Below, one piece after another: positions 1 to 7,265 of a DNA stretch of 14,820 nucleotides. The stretch lies in NCBI GenBank assembly GCA_000434915.1, contig FR882072.1, positions 32,618-47,437 on the forward strand. The letters run 5' to 3'. This stretch comes from Ruminococcus sp. CAG:563. Its GTDB lineage: Bacteria > Bacillota > Clostridia > Oscillospirales > Acutalibacteraceae. The position numbers and the translations under genes are program-made. The stretch's first letter is position 1. The number at the start of each line of letters is the position of its first letter. The notes beneath the pieces were generated by a model. That model searched no databases. It was not told where the DNA came from and saw nothing but the letters and a program-made list of their open reading frames with translations.

Positions 1-11
1 GCTGTTGTATA

Positions 12-1724
12 CTAAAGGGCATCCATAGCCGCCTTGATATCTGTTGCCATCTTATCAACTGCCGGCTGATAAAGGGCACTGTAATCCGAAGTATAGTTAT
101 CAATTAAAGTTTGAAGCTTTGCCCATGAAGCGAGCGTATAGTCGCTCTTATTCTTTGCTATCGCCTGCTTATAATAAGCATCGGCAAGGGAGTAATCCGC
201 CTTGCGCATTTGAAGAGCATCATAAGCAGTCTTTAATTCATTATACGCCGCATCAATATCCGTCTGAGCTTCGTCCGGCTTTGCAAGACATTTCTTTGCA
301 TTTACAAAAGCGTTTTTGAAGCCCTCCCAGCCTGATGAATAATACCAGGCCTGAGGATTGTAGCCCTTGAACTCGCCCTCGGCAAGATTAACTGACATTG
401 TTGTCGGGTCTGTCGCCTGAATCTCCTCAACGAGGGTTCTCAGCGAGCCTTTATCATATGTAACAAATCTAAAGCTAAAAGATTGTCCGACATAAACATT
501 CGTCCAGCCACCCGGGGTATGATATTTTAAAGAAACCGTGTATTCCTTTGTTCCCGTTTCCTTACATGGGCCTACGCCTTCAAAGAATGACTGAAGTGTA
601 GAATTAATGCTTATTCCCGTCACTGCGGTTTTCCTTGTTGAAAGCGTCAGTCCGAGTTCTGAAGTCGCTGCTGCATCACTATCCGGATTGTTCGATGTAT
701 CATCTGAACTAAAGGTACTAACAATACCGGGAACTGCATATGAGCTGTCAATGCCTACGGTAACCTGCTCATTGGAATCTTTAGCATATGTCGGAAGAAC
801 TGTATGAAAACGCAGATTCAACGACGAAAGCGTAGAAGTAACGCTCTTGTCAATATATACAGTTGAAAGCGGTCTGTTTGCATCCGCACCGAAGGCAACA
901 TTGTAATTTTTGCTTGCACTTGATCCGCCGAAATTCTTCATATTGCCAAAATCGGTAGTCCAAGCCGAAACACTGTTGGTAAATGCACTTGCATTGGTGA
1001 AATCAACAGTACCGTCGGCTTTTCCGTTATTATACATTGAACCGTATGTATTCTCGCCGAGAATCATTGTTGCAATGTATGAACGGTTTTTGGTATCCGT
1101 AGCAATAACCATGTCCTTATACGTTCTTTTGGTTGAATAAATACCCGTTGGGGCAGCTATCGCTTCAACGTAAGACACACATTGAGTTTCATAGTTATTG
1201 GTATAGGTTTTACCGCTTATTTCATTTGTTTCACTGTAGGTGTAGCTGACTGTGAAGATGAGTATTGAACCCACTTCCGCAGTACCTCCGCTGACAGTCC
1301 ATGTATATGTACCGTTTGAGAATGCGGGTGTAGCCGAAGAGTAGGTAACCGTTGTATTATTACACGAAATCGTAGGTTCACTGTCAAGAGTAACACCCGG
1401 GGTAAACGAAATCTGTGTAGCATACGGAGTCTCACCTGCATAAGCAATCGTGGCGAACTTACTTGAAAGATACGGTACGCCGGATTTGGTTGCCTTAACT
1501 ATCACCGAATTAGTTCCCGAAGGGGGCTTAAGAGAATCGTTTGTGTAAGCGACCCTTGTAACCTCATTGACGTAAATGCCTGCGGTCGGCCTGTTAAGAA
1601 CAAGCTTCGGGTCGGCAGGAGCTGCCGTGGCCGTGACACCCCCCGGCATAAGAGTCAGCGGAACAGATGAAAGAACCAAGGCAATCACCATAAGTATGCT
1701 GATAACCTTTCTTTTCAGTTTCAT
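12..1724 (-). CDS. Secreted surface protein with C-terminal FIVAR-like repeats; C-terminus possibly cut by a TAG
   Basis: Exported protein of unknown function, about 570 residues. Residues 1-35 form a signal peptide: basic MKLKRK, a hydrophobic core, then a TATAA/APAD cleavage region. Residues 40-440 are Ser/Thr/Asn-rich and probably beta-sandwich; I recognise no catalytic family in them. From about residue 455 the protein is helical, with two FIVAR-like repeats: one from GWEGF to AYDALQMRKADYS, the second around LASWAKLQTLID to AMDAL. FIVAR modules are stalk or ligand-binding repeats of Gram-positive surface proteins. I see no dockerin and no LPxTG anchor. I chose the ATG at 1724 because AAGGTGG lies 8 bases before it; the in-frame GTG 12 bases upstream would touch that site. 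The TAG at 12-14 falls where the previous repeat has Gln, and the 11 bases beyond it still read as repeat (Y-T-T-A), so this may be a nonsense-truncated or amber-containing gene. The product is a cell-surface or cell-wall adhesin at best guess. Confidence 0.8.
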   Translation of the reverse strand: MKLKRKVISILMVIALVLSSVPLTLMPGGVTATAAPADPKLVLNRPTAGIYVNEVTRVAYTNDSLKPPSGTNSVIVKATKSGVPYLSSKFATIAYAGETPYATQISFTPGVTLDSEPTISCNNTTVTYSSATPAFSNGTYTWTVSGGTAEVGSILIFTVSYTYSETNEISGKTYTNNYETQCVSYVEAIAAPTGIYSTKRTYKDMVIATDTKNRSYIATMILGENTYGSMYNNGKADGTVDFTNASAFTNSVSAWTTDFGNMKNFGGSSASKNYNVAFGADANRPLSTVYIDKSVTSTLSSLNLRFHTVLPTYAKDSNEQVTVGIDSSYAVPGIVSTFSSDDTSNNPDSDAAATSELGLTLSTRKTAVTGISINSTLQSFFEGVGPCKETGTKEYTVSLKYHTPGGWTNVYVGQSFSFRFVTYDKGSLRTLVEEIQATDPTTMSVNLAEGEFKGYNPQAWYYSSGWEGFKNAFVNAKKCLAKPDEAQTDIDAAYNELKTAYDALQMRKADYSLADAYYKQAIAKNKSDYTLASWAKLQTLIDNYTSDYSALYQPAVDKMATDIKAAMDAL

Positions 1725-1808
1725 CACAAACACCACCTTATTTTTATTAGAATGCTTGACAAAATATATCCGATGTTCAATTTATACCTCTCGAATATAC
1801 CTAAAATT

Positions 1809-1837
1809 ATTTTAACACAGGATACACATTTCGTCAA
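1809..1837 (-). promoter_or_regulatory. Sigma-A-type promoter for the FIVAR-repeat surface protein
   Basis: On the minus strand a -35 box TTGACG (1837-1832) is followed by a 17-base spacer and a -10 box TAAAAT (1814-1809). Transcription would start near 1802, leaving a leader of about 78 bases before the ATG at 1724. The surrounding bases 1737-1920 are AT-rich, and I see no conserved RNA element in them. Confidence 0.7.
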
Positions 1838-1923
1838 TAAAATTAAGACGTATTTATTTTAAAAATGAAAAAGTTTATATTTATTTTGTTTAATATATCC
1901 ATATTTGATGCTATACAAAGCAA

Positions 1924-1959
1924 AAGCCGCCATGAAAACTTCAGAAATCATGGCAGCTT
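1924..1959 (-). terminator. Second (distal) hairpin of a tandem terminator
   Basis: Arms 1924-1935 and 1948-1959 pair over 12 positions with a single mismatch (GCCGCCATGA against TCATGGCAGC as core) and a 12-base loop. On the minus strand the stem is followed by TTTTGCTTTG. It lies just beyond the stronger hairpin at 1985-2018 and probably backs it up before the next promoter. Confidence 0.55.
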
Positions 1960-1984
1960 ATTGTATAAACATCATTTTAAGCTA

Positions 1985-2018
1985 CAAAAAATGAAGCCGC
2001 CGTTTTACCGGCAGCTTC
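1985..2018 (-). terminator. Rho-independent terminator of the giant dockerin protein gene
   Basis: Arms 1993-2002 (GAAGCCGCCG) and 2009-2018 (CGGCAGCTTC) form a 10-pair stem with one mismatch and a 6-base loop. On the minus strand it is followed directly by ATTTTTTG. It begins 16 bases after the TAA of the 2034-5618 gene. Confidence 0.8.
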
Positions 2019-2033
2019 GTTTTAGTTCAATTA

Positions 2034-5000
2034 TTATTTGGCTGCATTTGCAAGATCAATGAATGATGTGAACTTGCCGATGCACTCAGAGGGAGCCTGA
2101 TTAATTGTCTCTCTGTGTACGCCTGCACTTTCAACCGACTTAACATCGGAGTTACCGATATTGCCGTCAAAATTGAGGTCACCTGCATACTTTGTGTAGT
2201 CTGCAATCAAATCGGGATCAAGCATAAGTGATGCATAAGCCTTGAGGATAACTGCATCCTGTCCGTCGATCTTTCCGTCTCCGTTAACATCACCGAACAT
2301 GATGAGTGTAAACTCGTTCTTTACAGTGTACTCGCCGTACGGGTCTTCAACAATCTGAAGCTTAGAACCTGTACCCGGGCCATGCTTTGTAGCCTTGAGA
2401 CAGATATCACCGTCTCCCGAGTATCCGTATTCACTTGAGAAATAATCGCTGAAGAAATCTGCTCCGCCGTAGGTTTCCTTGGCAGTATCGTTCCAGAATG
2501 TATCGTCAAATCCGATTGCGTAGCCGTAACGGTAGTCGATGTTCTGATTAAATGCTGTTGAACCGCTGTTGTAGAACTCGATAGTTGCAACGTTCTCGAG
2601 CTTTTCGATTGCATCGTAAAGTCTCTTGTAATAGTTGTCAACAAGCTTCTGACTGTCTGAGTCGTAGTCACGGTCAAGCTTTCTGCCCTCGTTGTAAGCC
2701 TTAACAACCGCCTGAACCGAAGCATCGGTGTATGTGCTCGGCGGGAAGAGGTTTGCAACACGGTCAATCTGTGCATCAAGCTGTGAATAATCGGCAAGTC
2801 CGATATAATTCTTCAATGAATGATAGGCCTTTGAAAGCTGACGTCTTGCGGTATTGATCTTGGACTGTCTGTAATCCATAACAGTTCCCGTGGCAACCTT
2901 TTCGTTATACTCGGTCATAACCTTGTTCGCAAACTGATATGCATTCCAGAATGCATTCCATGTTCTGTCAGTGTATTTCTTTGTTCCGTCGGCATTGAGG
3001 TTATCTTCATTCTTAACCGTTCCGATTTTTCTGAGCACCTTTTCAAGCTGATATGTTGACTTGTATGTCTGATTTCCGATAAGGAGATCCTTATACTTCA
3101 TAAGAGCATAGCAGCTGAAAGTAACGTCTGCACTTGTCGGGAACAGCTCCTTGCCTATCTTTGCCTGCTCATACTGATTAAGGATATTTCCTGCTTCTCG
3201 GAGTCTCTGCTTAAATGCAAGATACGCCCACGGTGCAAAGTCAACCATGTGGAAGTATTCATAATTATCGTCGTAATAATGAAGTCCTTCGTTTCCTGCA
3301 AGAGCAAGCTCGTCATATATTGTTTTGAGTTCGCTGATGCTGTAGGTGCTTCCTGCCGGATGATTATTGTTGTAATCAACAGTAACGTAGTCATAGCTCT
3401 TGAGGTCAAGAACACCGAGAAGCTCGGCAAGAAGATCAAGCGATGTGTCGCAAAGTGAACCCGGACCTGTAATATTGCCGAGGCTTGCAAGAAGCTGCTT
3501 AACAGTATTCTTGAGTCCTGTACCGTTATTAACTCCGTCGGAATTTACAACAGTAATAACCTGGTCAAGCTTGGTATAGCTGTAAGGAATAATAAGGCCA
3601 ACCTGAGCTGCATTATCGGTTGTTCCTGCCGTTTCATAATGAGGAAGCTGGAACAAGCCGTTAATAGCTCTTGCAAGAAGGTTTGTGATAATCTGCGTAA
3701 GCGGCTTATCAAGAGTTGCTGTAAGTTTAGGTGTCGAAGCACGGCGACCGATAAGTGAAAGGACTGTATTGATATCAAAGTCAAGGATAGCATTCAAGAG
3801 TTTATCCATAACGATTTCTCTGAGGCCGTCCTTATTATTCTCCACGCCGTAAAGAATGTTAGTGAGAGGAATAACCTGGTTAACCGAATAGTAAACCTTT
3901 GCCCAAACGTCGGTACCGTTGGCTGCCGAGCCGAGATTAAAGAGCTTTGAATACTTTGTAAGGAAGAAGTCAAATGCTGCGTTAAGCTCTGCCGAGAAGG
4001 TAATCTTTGTAGGATCCGAATTAACTGTCTGCATTCCGAACTCACCTACAAGGTAATAGTCAACCAATGCACCTACAAGGTCAAGGCACCAGTCTCCGTC
4101 AGGATTGTACTGCGAACCGATATAGTTGCCGTTCTCATCCTTCTTAGCCATGAGATCCTCAAACTCTGCGTTCGGATAGAGATCCTTTAATATGTCGATA
4201 AGAGTAAATGTTGCAAGCTCTCTGATAGAATTGCAGTTGTCCGAGAACTCAACATCATCAACAAGAGCCTCAAGAAGGAACTTAACAAGGAATGCAAACG
4301 TCTGCTCATCATTCATTGTTTCAAGAGCCTTTGACTGCTCATCTGTGATTTCCGGAGCGTCCTTCCAGAAGGAGCCTACGATCGGAAGCAATGTCTTAAC
4401 ATAGCCGGAAAGCTGTGAAACGAAGCCCGGCTCAAGTGTAAGATACTTTCCGCCGTTTCCGTCATCTTTAAAGTAGATGTACTTTGTAAGGCCTTCTTTA
4501 AGGATATATTGAAGTGTAACGTTTATCTTATCTATCGGCTTCGGAGCTGTCGGATTTTCAACGCCCTTTGACTCAAGGAATTTGGCGATCAATTCATCCT
4601 GAGATGCATCTTCGGGAAGACCCATTGTTTCATTAGTAACGAAAAGGGTTATCGCGATATTGATATAAGACGTGTCTGCCGTGGTGTCGTCCGGCTTAAT
4701 CTTGAGTGCATCAAGAATAAGGTTGCCGGCATACTTAACAACGATATCGTCGATGAGTGCGCTGAAAAGAGCCTCAATGAAGTCATATGTCTTGACCTTT
4801 GTAAAGTCGATTGAAGGGCCGATTGACGTCTTGAGTGACGGAAGAAGATCAACGAATTTAACGTAATTCTTCAAGGTACCGTCGGCATTCTTTTCAAGTC
4901 CGAGGAAATCAGCAACAGCATTTGAGCCGTCAGCCTTTGCCATCTTATCGCAGACAAACTTAACAAGACGGTTGTTAAAGAAATCATTAACTATGTAGTC

Positions 5001-5618
5001 GAGGTTATCATAAGCTCCGCCTACCGCAAAGCCTGTACCTGTGGAATCAATCAATGCCTTATAGACCATCTCGTTGATATAGCCGTGAAGGTCATTGAGC
5101 ATCGGAATCTTCTTCTTCGGGTTCCAAGCAGCTTTGATAATACCAAGACTGAAAGAGTTATCAACCCATTTGTAAAGAGGATCGGCGTTTAACTGAAGCC
5201 ACTGAAGAAGATAACCGAGAACCTCAAGATCCGACATAGTGTCGGAACGGCGTCTGATACTTGTATTTTTCGGGATGCCTAAATCAAGATTTTTAATATC
5301 TCCTAAGCTGAGTAAATCATAAAGAGCATGCCTTGAAATAGACCTGACTGTGTCAAAAAGGCTATCAAGAGAATAAATGTGAACATGCAAACTCATTTCA
5401 GAAAAATCAAAGTTTACATCCAGTCCTGCAAGAACCTCATCATCGAGATAGTCGAGAACAGCGGAAGCCGCCTGCTCTTTTGTGAAAACAGGTTTCTTTA
5501 CACTGCTGTAGCTACAGGTCGTGTAGTTGGTTTTGTATGCGCTTACGCCTACCGTGAAGCATGAAAGCAACATGATGAGGGCGAGAAGAACGCACAACAG
5601 TCGTTTGGATTGTTTCAC
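2034..5618 (-). CDS. Giant secreted protein with C-terminal type I dockerin
   Basis: Exported 1194-residue protein, function unknown. It starts at a GTG (5616-5618) with GGAGGTG about 6 bases upstream. The signal peptide spans roughly residues 1-27 (KQSKR, hydrophobic core, VSA/Y cleavage). Residues 30-930 are mostly helical, Asp/Leu/Lys-rich, and match no family I know. A FIVAR-like helical segment follows at about 938-1009, then a small beta-rich module at about 1010-1105 of the kind that often precedes dockerins in ruminococcal proteins (GTGSKL then FTLIMFGDV). The dockerin lies at about 1108-1167, with two complete calcium loops, DVNGDGKIDGQD and DLNFDGNIGNSD, followed by a 27-residue tail. 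A dockerin normally docks a protein onto a cohesin of a cellulosome-like scaffold or cell-surface partner; no cohesin is in the window. The gene is transcribed alone, with its own promoter and terminators. No glycoside hydrolase motif is evident, so a structural or binding role is as likely as enzymatic. Confidence 0.9.
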   Translation of the reverse strand: MKQSKRLLCVLLALIMLLSCFTVGVSAYKTNYTTCSYSSVKKPVFTKEQAASAVLDYLDDEVLAGLDVNFDFSEMSLHVHIYSLDSLFDTVRSISRHALYDLLSLGDIKNLDLGIPKNTSIRRRSDTMSDLEVLGYLLQWLQLNADPLYKWVDNSFSLGIIKAAWNPKKKIPMLNDLHGYINEMVYKALIDSTGTGFAVGGAYDNLDYIVNDFFNNRLVKFVCDKMAKADGSNAVADFLGLEKNADGTLKNYVKFVDLLPSLKTSIGPSIDFTKVKTYDFIEALFSALIDDIVVKYAGNLILDALKIKPDDTTADTSYINIAITLFVTNETMGLPEDASQDELIAKFLESKGVENPTAPKPIDKINVTLQYILKEGLTKYIYFKDDGNGGKYLTLEPGFVSQLSGYVKTLLPIVGSFWKDAPEITDEQSKALETMNDEQTFAFLVKFLLEALVDDVEFSDNCNSIRELATFTLIDILKDLYPNAEFEDLMAKKDENGNYIGSQYNPDGDWCLDLVGALVDYYLVGEFGMQTVNSDPTKITFSAELNAAFDFFLTKYSKLFNLGSAANGTDVWAKVYYSVNQVIPLTNILYGVENNKDGLREIVMDKLLNAILDFDINTVLSLIGRRASTPKLTATLDKPLTQIITNLLARAINGLFQLPHYETAGTTDNAAQVGLIIPYSYTKLDQVITVVNSDGVNNGTGLKNTVKQLLASLGNITGPGSLCDTSLDLLAELLGVLDLKSYDYVTVDYNNNHPAGSTYSISELKTIYDELALAGNEGLHYYDDNYEYFHMVDFAPWAYLAFKQRLREAGNILNQYEQAKIGKELFPTSADVTFSCYALMKYKDLLIGNQTYKSTYQLEKVLRKIGTVKNEDNLNADGTKKYTDRTWNAFWNAYQFANKVMTEYNEKVATGTVMDYRQSKINTARRQLSKAYHSLKNYIGLADYSQLDAQIDRVANLFPPSTYTDASVQAVVKAYNEGRKLDRDYDSDSQKLVDNYYKRLYDAIEKLENVATIEFYNSGSTAFNQNIDYRYGYAIGFDDTFWNDTAKETYGGADFFSDYFSSEYGYSGDGDICLKATKHGPGTGSKLQIVEDPYGEYTVKNEFTLIMFGDVNGDGKIDGQDAVILKAYASLMLDPDLIADYTKYAGDLNFDGNIGNSDVKSVESAGVHRETINQAPSECIGKFTSFIDLANAAK

Positions 5619-5639
5619 CTAAAACACCTCCGTTAAATT

Positions 5640-5700
5640 TCCGGCCTACGACCGGAGAAACTGTAAATAGGGTCGCCAAAATCCACCATTCCAGTTTGGC
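5640..5700. promoter_or_regulatory. Overlapping inverted repeats in the leader of the giant dockerin gene
   Basis: Three inverted repeats are packed between the GTG start and the -10 box: TCCGG/CCGGA (about 5640-5655, 7-base loop), AAACTG/CAGTTT (5658-5663 with 5692-5697) and GCCAAA/TTTGGC (5675-5680 with 5695-5700). The last two share bases, so they are mutually exclusive as RNA folds. They could be an operator or a structured leader. I recognise no riboswitch class. Confidence 0.3.
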
Positions 5701-5728
5701 TTATAATAATATTATCAGATAATGTCCG
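5700..5728 (-). promoter_or_regulatory. Probable promoter of the giant dockerin protein gene
   Basis: On the minus strand: -35 CGGACA (5728-5723, four of six consensus bases), a 17-base spacer, and -10 TATAAG (5705-5700). It predicts a leader of about 75 bases. The -35 is imperfect, so an activator may be needed or the true box may differ. The remainder of the intergenic region, 5730-5935, is very AT-rich, and I see nothing further in it. Confidence 0.45.
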
Positions 5729-5938
5729 ATTTGTAAATAGGTTTTTCCAAATTAAAACAATACAAACTGTACAAATTTTTTATCCATTTTTATATAAAAG
5801 CAATAAACAATACAAATAAAATGTATAAAAACGATATGATGAAAGCAAACGGCATAACTTTCCGTTCAATTATTCCATACATTTATATATAATAATCACC
5901 GTTTTTACATTTTTCTGTATTTTTATATTGATTTCAGG

Positions 5939-5966
5939 TTGAAAAAGCAAACCAATATGGTATAAT
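5939..5966 (+). promoter_or_regulatory. Extended -10 promoter of the GH109-like operon
   Basis: -35 TTGAAA (5939-5944), a 16-base spacer, and a perfect -10 TATAAT (5961-5966) preceded by TGG, that is an extended -10. Start of transcription near 5973 gives a leader of about 45 bases ending in the GAGGTG ribosome site before the ATG at 6019. Confidence 0.75.
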
Positions 5967-6018
5967 AACCTCAAACAGCCGTATATTAAATGAACAGAGA
6001 AGTTTAAAGAGGTGTTAT

Positions 6019-7245
6019 ATGAAAAATTCTGTTAATATTGGAATTATCGGCCTCGGAGGCAGAGGCGCAAGCATGGTTGAAGTCATGGCAAAGATGGAGG
6101 ATGTCAACATTCTTGCCGTTTGTGACAAATATCAGGATCGTGTTGACAATGTTATTAAAAAGCTTGTTGGCGGCGGCAGACCCGCTCCGATGGGCACTGT
6201 TGATTACAACGAGGTTCTCGATATGCCGGGGATTGACTCGGTTTACATTGCAACGGATTGGGAATGTCACGTTAAAATCGCCATTGATTCAATGAAAAAA
6301 GGCATTCCGGCTGCAATGGAAGTCGGCGGGGCTTACACCATCGATGAATGCTGGGAGCTTGTTCATACATATGAGGAAACCGGCGTTTGGACAATGATGA
6401 TGGAAAACTGCTGCTACGGCGAGCGTGAAATGATGGTTCACAATATGGTTCGTGAGGGCGTATTCGGCGATATCGTTTTCTGCTCCGGTCAGTATGCTCA
6501 CGATCTCCGAGACGAGGTCGCCTACGGTGAAAAGAACCGTCACTACAGACTTCGCAATTACATTGCAAGAAACTGTGAAAACTATCCGACACATGAGTTA
6601 GGTCCGATTGCAAAAATTCTCGGCATAAACTACGGCAACCGTTTCGTTTCGATGTCCTCGGTTTGCAGCAGGGCCGCAGGTATGGAGGATTTTGTTAAGC
6701 AGCACAAGGATTTAAAGCCTTCGCTCGGAAATACAAAATTCAATCAGACCGATATTGTCAAGACATTTATTAAAACGGAAAACGGCGAGCTTATTGAGCT
6801 TACTCTTGATACCTGTCTCCCCCGTTTCTACAGCAGAGGATTCACAGTAAGAGGCACAAAGGGACTTTATCAGGAGGACGGCGACATCGTTTTCCTCGAC
6901 AAGAAGCTATATAGAAAGAACGAGTGGGATCAGAAGAAATTCTGGGGACGAGGAAAAAAATTTGCACGCAAATACAATCATCCGCTTTGGCACGACACCA
7001 CAAAGGAAATGCTTGAAGCGGGTCACGGCGGCATGGATTGGTTCATTATAAGGGCTTGGATCGTATCGGTTAAAAACGGTACTCTTCCGCCGATTGACGT
7101 CTATGATGCGGCAGCGTGGATGTGCATCACTCCGCTGAGCGAGCTTTCGATTCAGAACGGCGGCGCAACGGTTGAAATCCCCGACTTTACGAACGGCAAA
7201 TACAAAAACAGAACCCCCAGGAATGACAATATATACGATATATAA
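6019..7245 (+). CDS. Gfo/Idh/MocA-family oxidoreductase, GH109-like (alpha-N-acetylgalactosaminidase type)
   Basis: Cytoplasmic NAD(H)-dependent protein of 408 residues. The N-terminal Rossmann fold shows GLGGRG (11-16) and Asp36 at the end of the second strand, favouring NAD over NADP. In place of the EKP of ordinary sugar dehydrogenases it has EVGG at 101-104. The stretches MMMENCCYGE (about 126-135), GQYAHDLR (157-164) and YPTHELGPI (189-197) are typical of GH109, whose characterised members cleave N-acetylgalactosaminides by a transient NAD+ redox step. The Glu, Tyr, Tyr and His that I recall as active-site residues of that family all have counterparts here (E129, Y159, Y189, H192). Many GH109 homologues have other or unknown substrates, so specificity is open. 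There is no signal peptide, so a substrate must first be imported. It leads a three-gene unit with a secreted phosphoesterase (20 bases on) and an MFS permease. AGAGGTG precedes the ATG. Confidence 0.88.
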   Translation: MKNSVNIGIIGLGGRGASMVEVMAKMEDVNILAVCDKYQDRVDNVIKKLVGGGRPAPMGTVDYNEVLDMPGIDSVYIATDWECHVKIAIDSMKKGIPAAMEVGGAYTIDECWELVHTYEETGVWTMMMENCCYGEREMMVHNMVREGVFGDIVFCSGQYAHDLRDEVAYGEKNRHYRLRNYIARNCENYPTHELGPIAKILGINYGNRFVSMSSVCSRAAGMEDFVKQHKDLKPSLGNTKFNQTDIVKTFIKTENGELIELTLDTCLPRFYSRGFTVRGTKGLYQEDGDIVFLDKKLYRKNEWDQKKFWGRGKKFARKYNHPLWHDTTKEMLEAGHGGMDWFIIRAWIVSVKNGTLPPIDVYDAAAWMCITPLSELSIQNGGATVEIPDFTNGKYKNRTPRNDNIYDI

Positions 7246-7265
7246 TAATTTGAGGAGGAAAAACA

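Noticed and set aside
1725..1736. GTG start four codons upstream for the FIVAR-repeat protein
   Set aside because: The ribosome site AAGGTGG directly abuts this GTG with no spacing, whereas the ATG at 1724 is 8 bases away and begins a proper signal peptide.
1865..2062. Plus-strand open frame of 65 codons
   Set aside because: It runs through both terminator hairpins and into the 3' end of the opposite gene, has no ribosome site, and its composition is that of AT-rich spacer.
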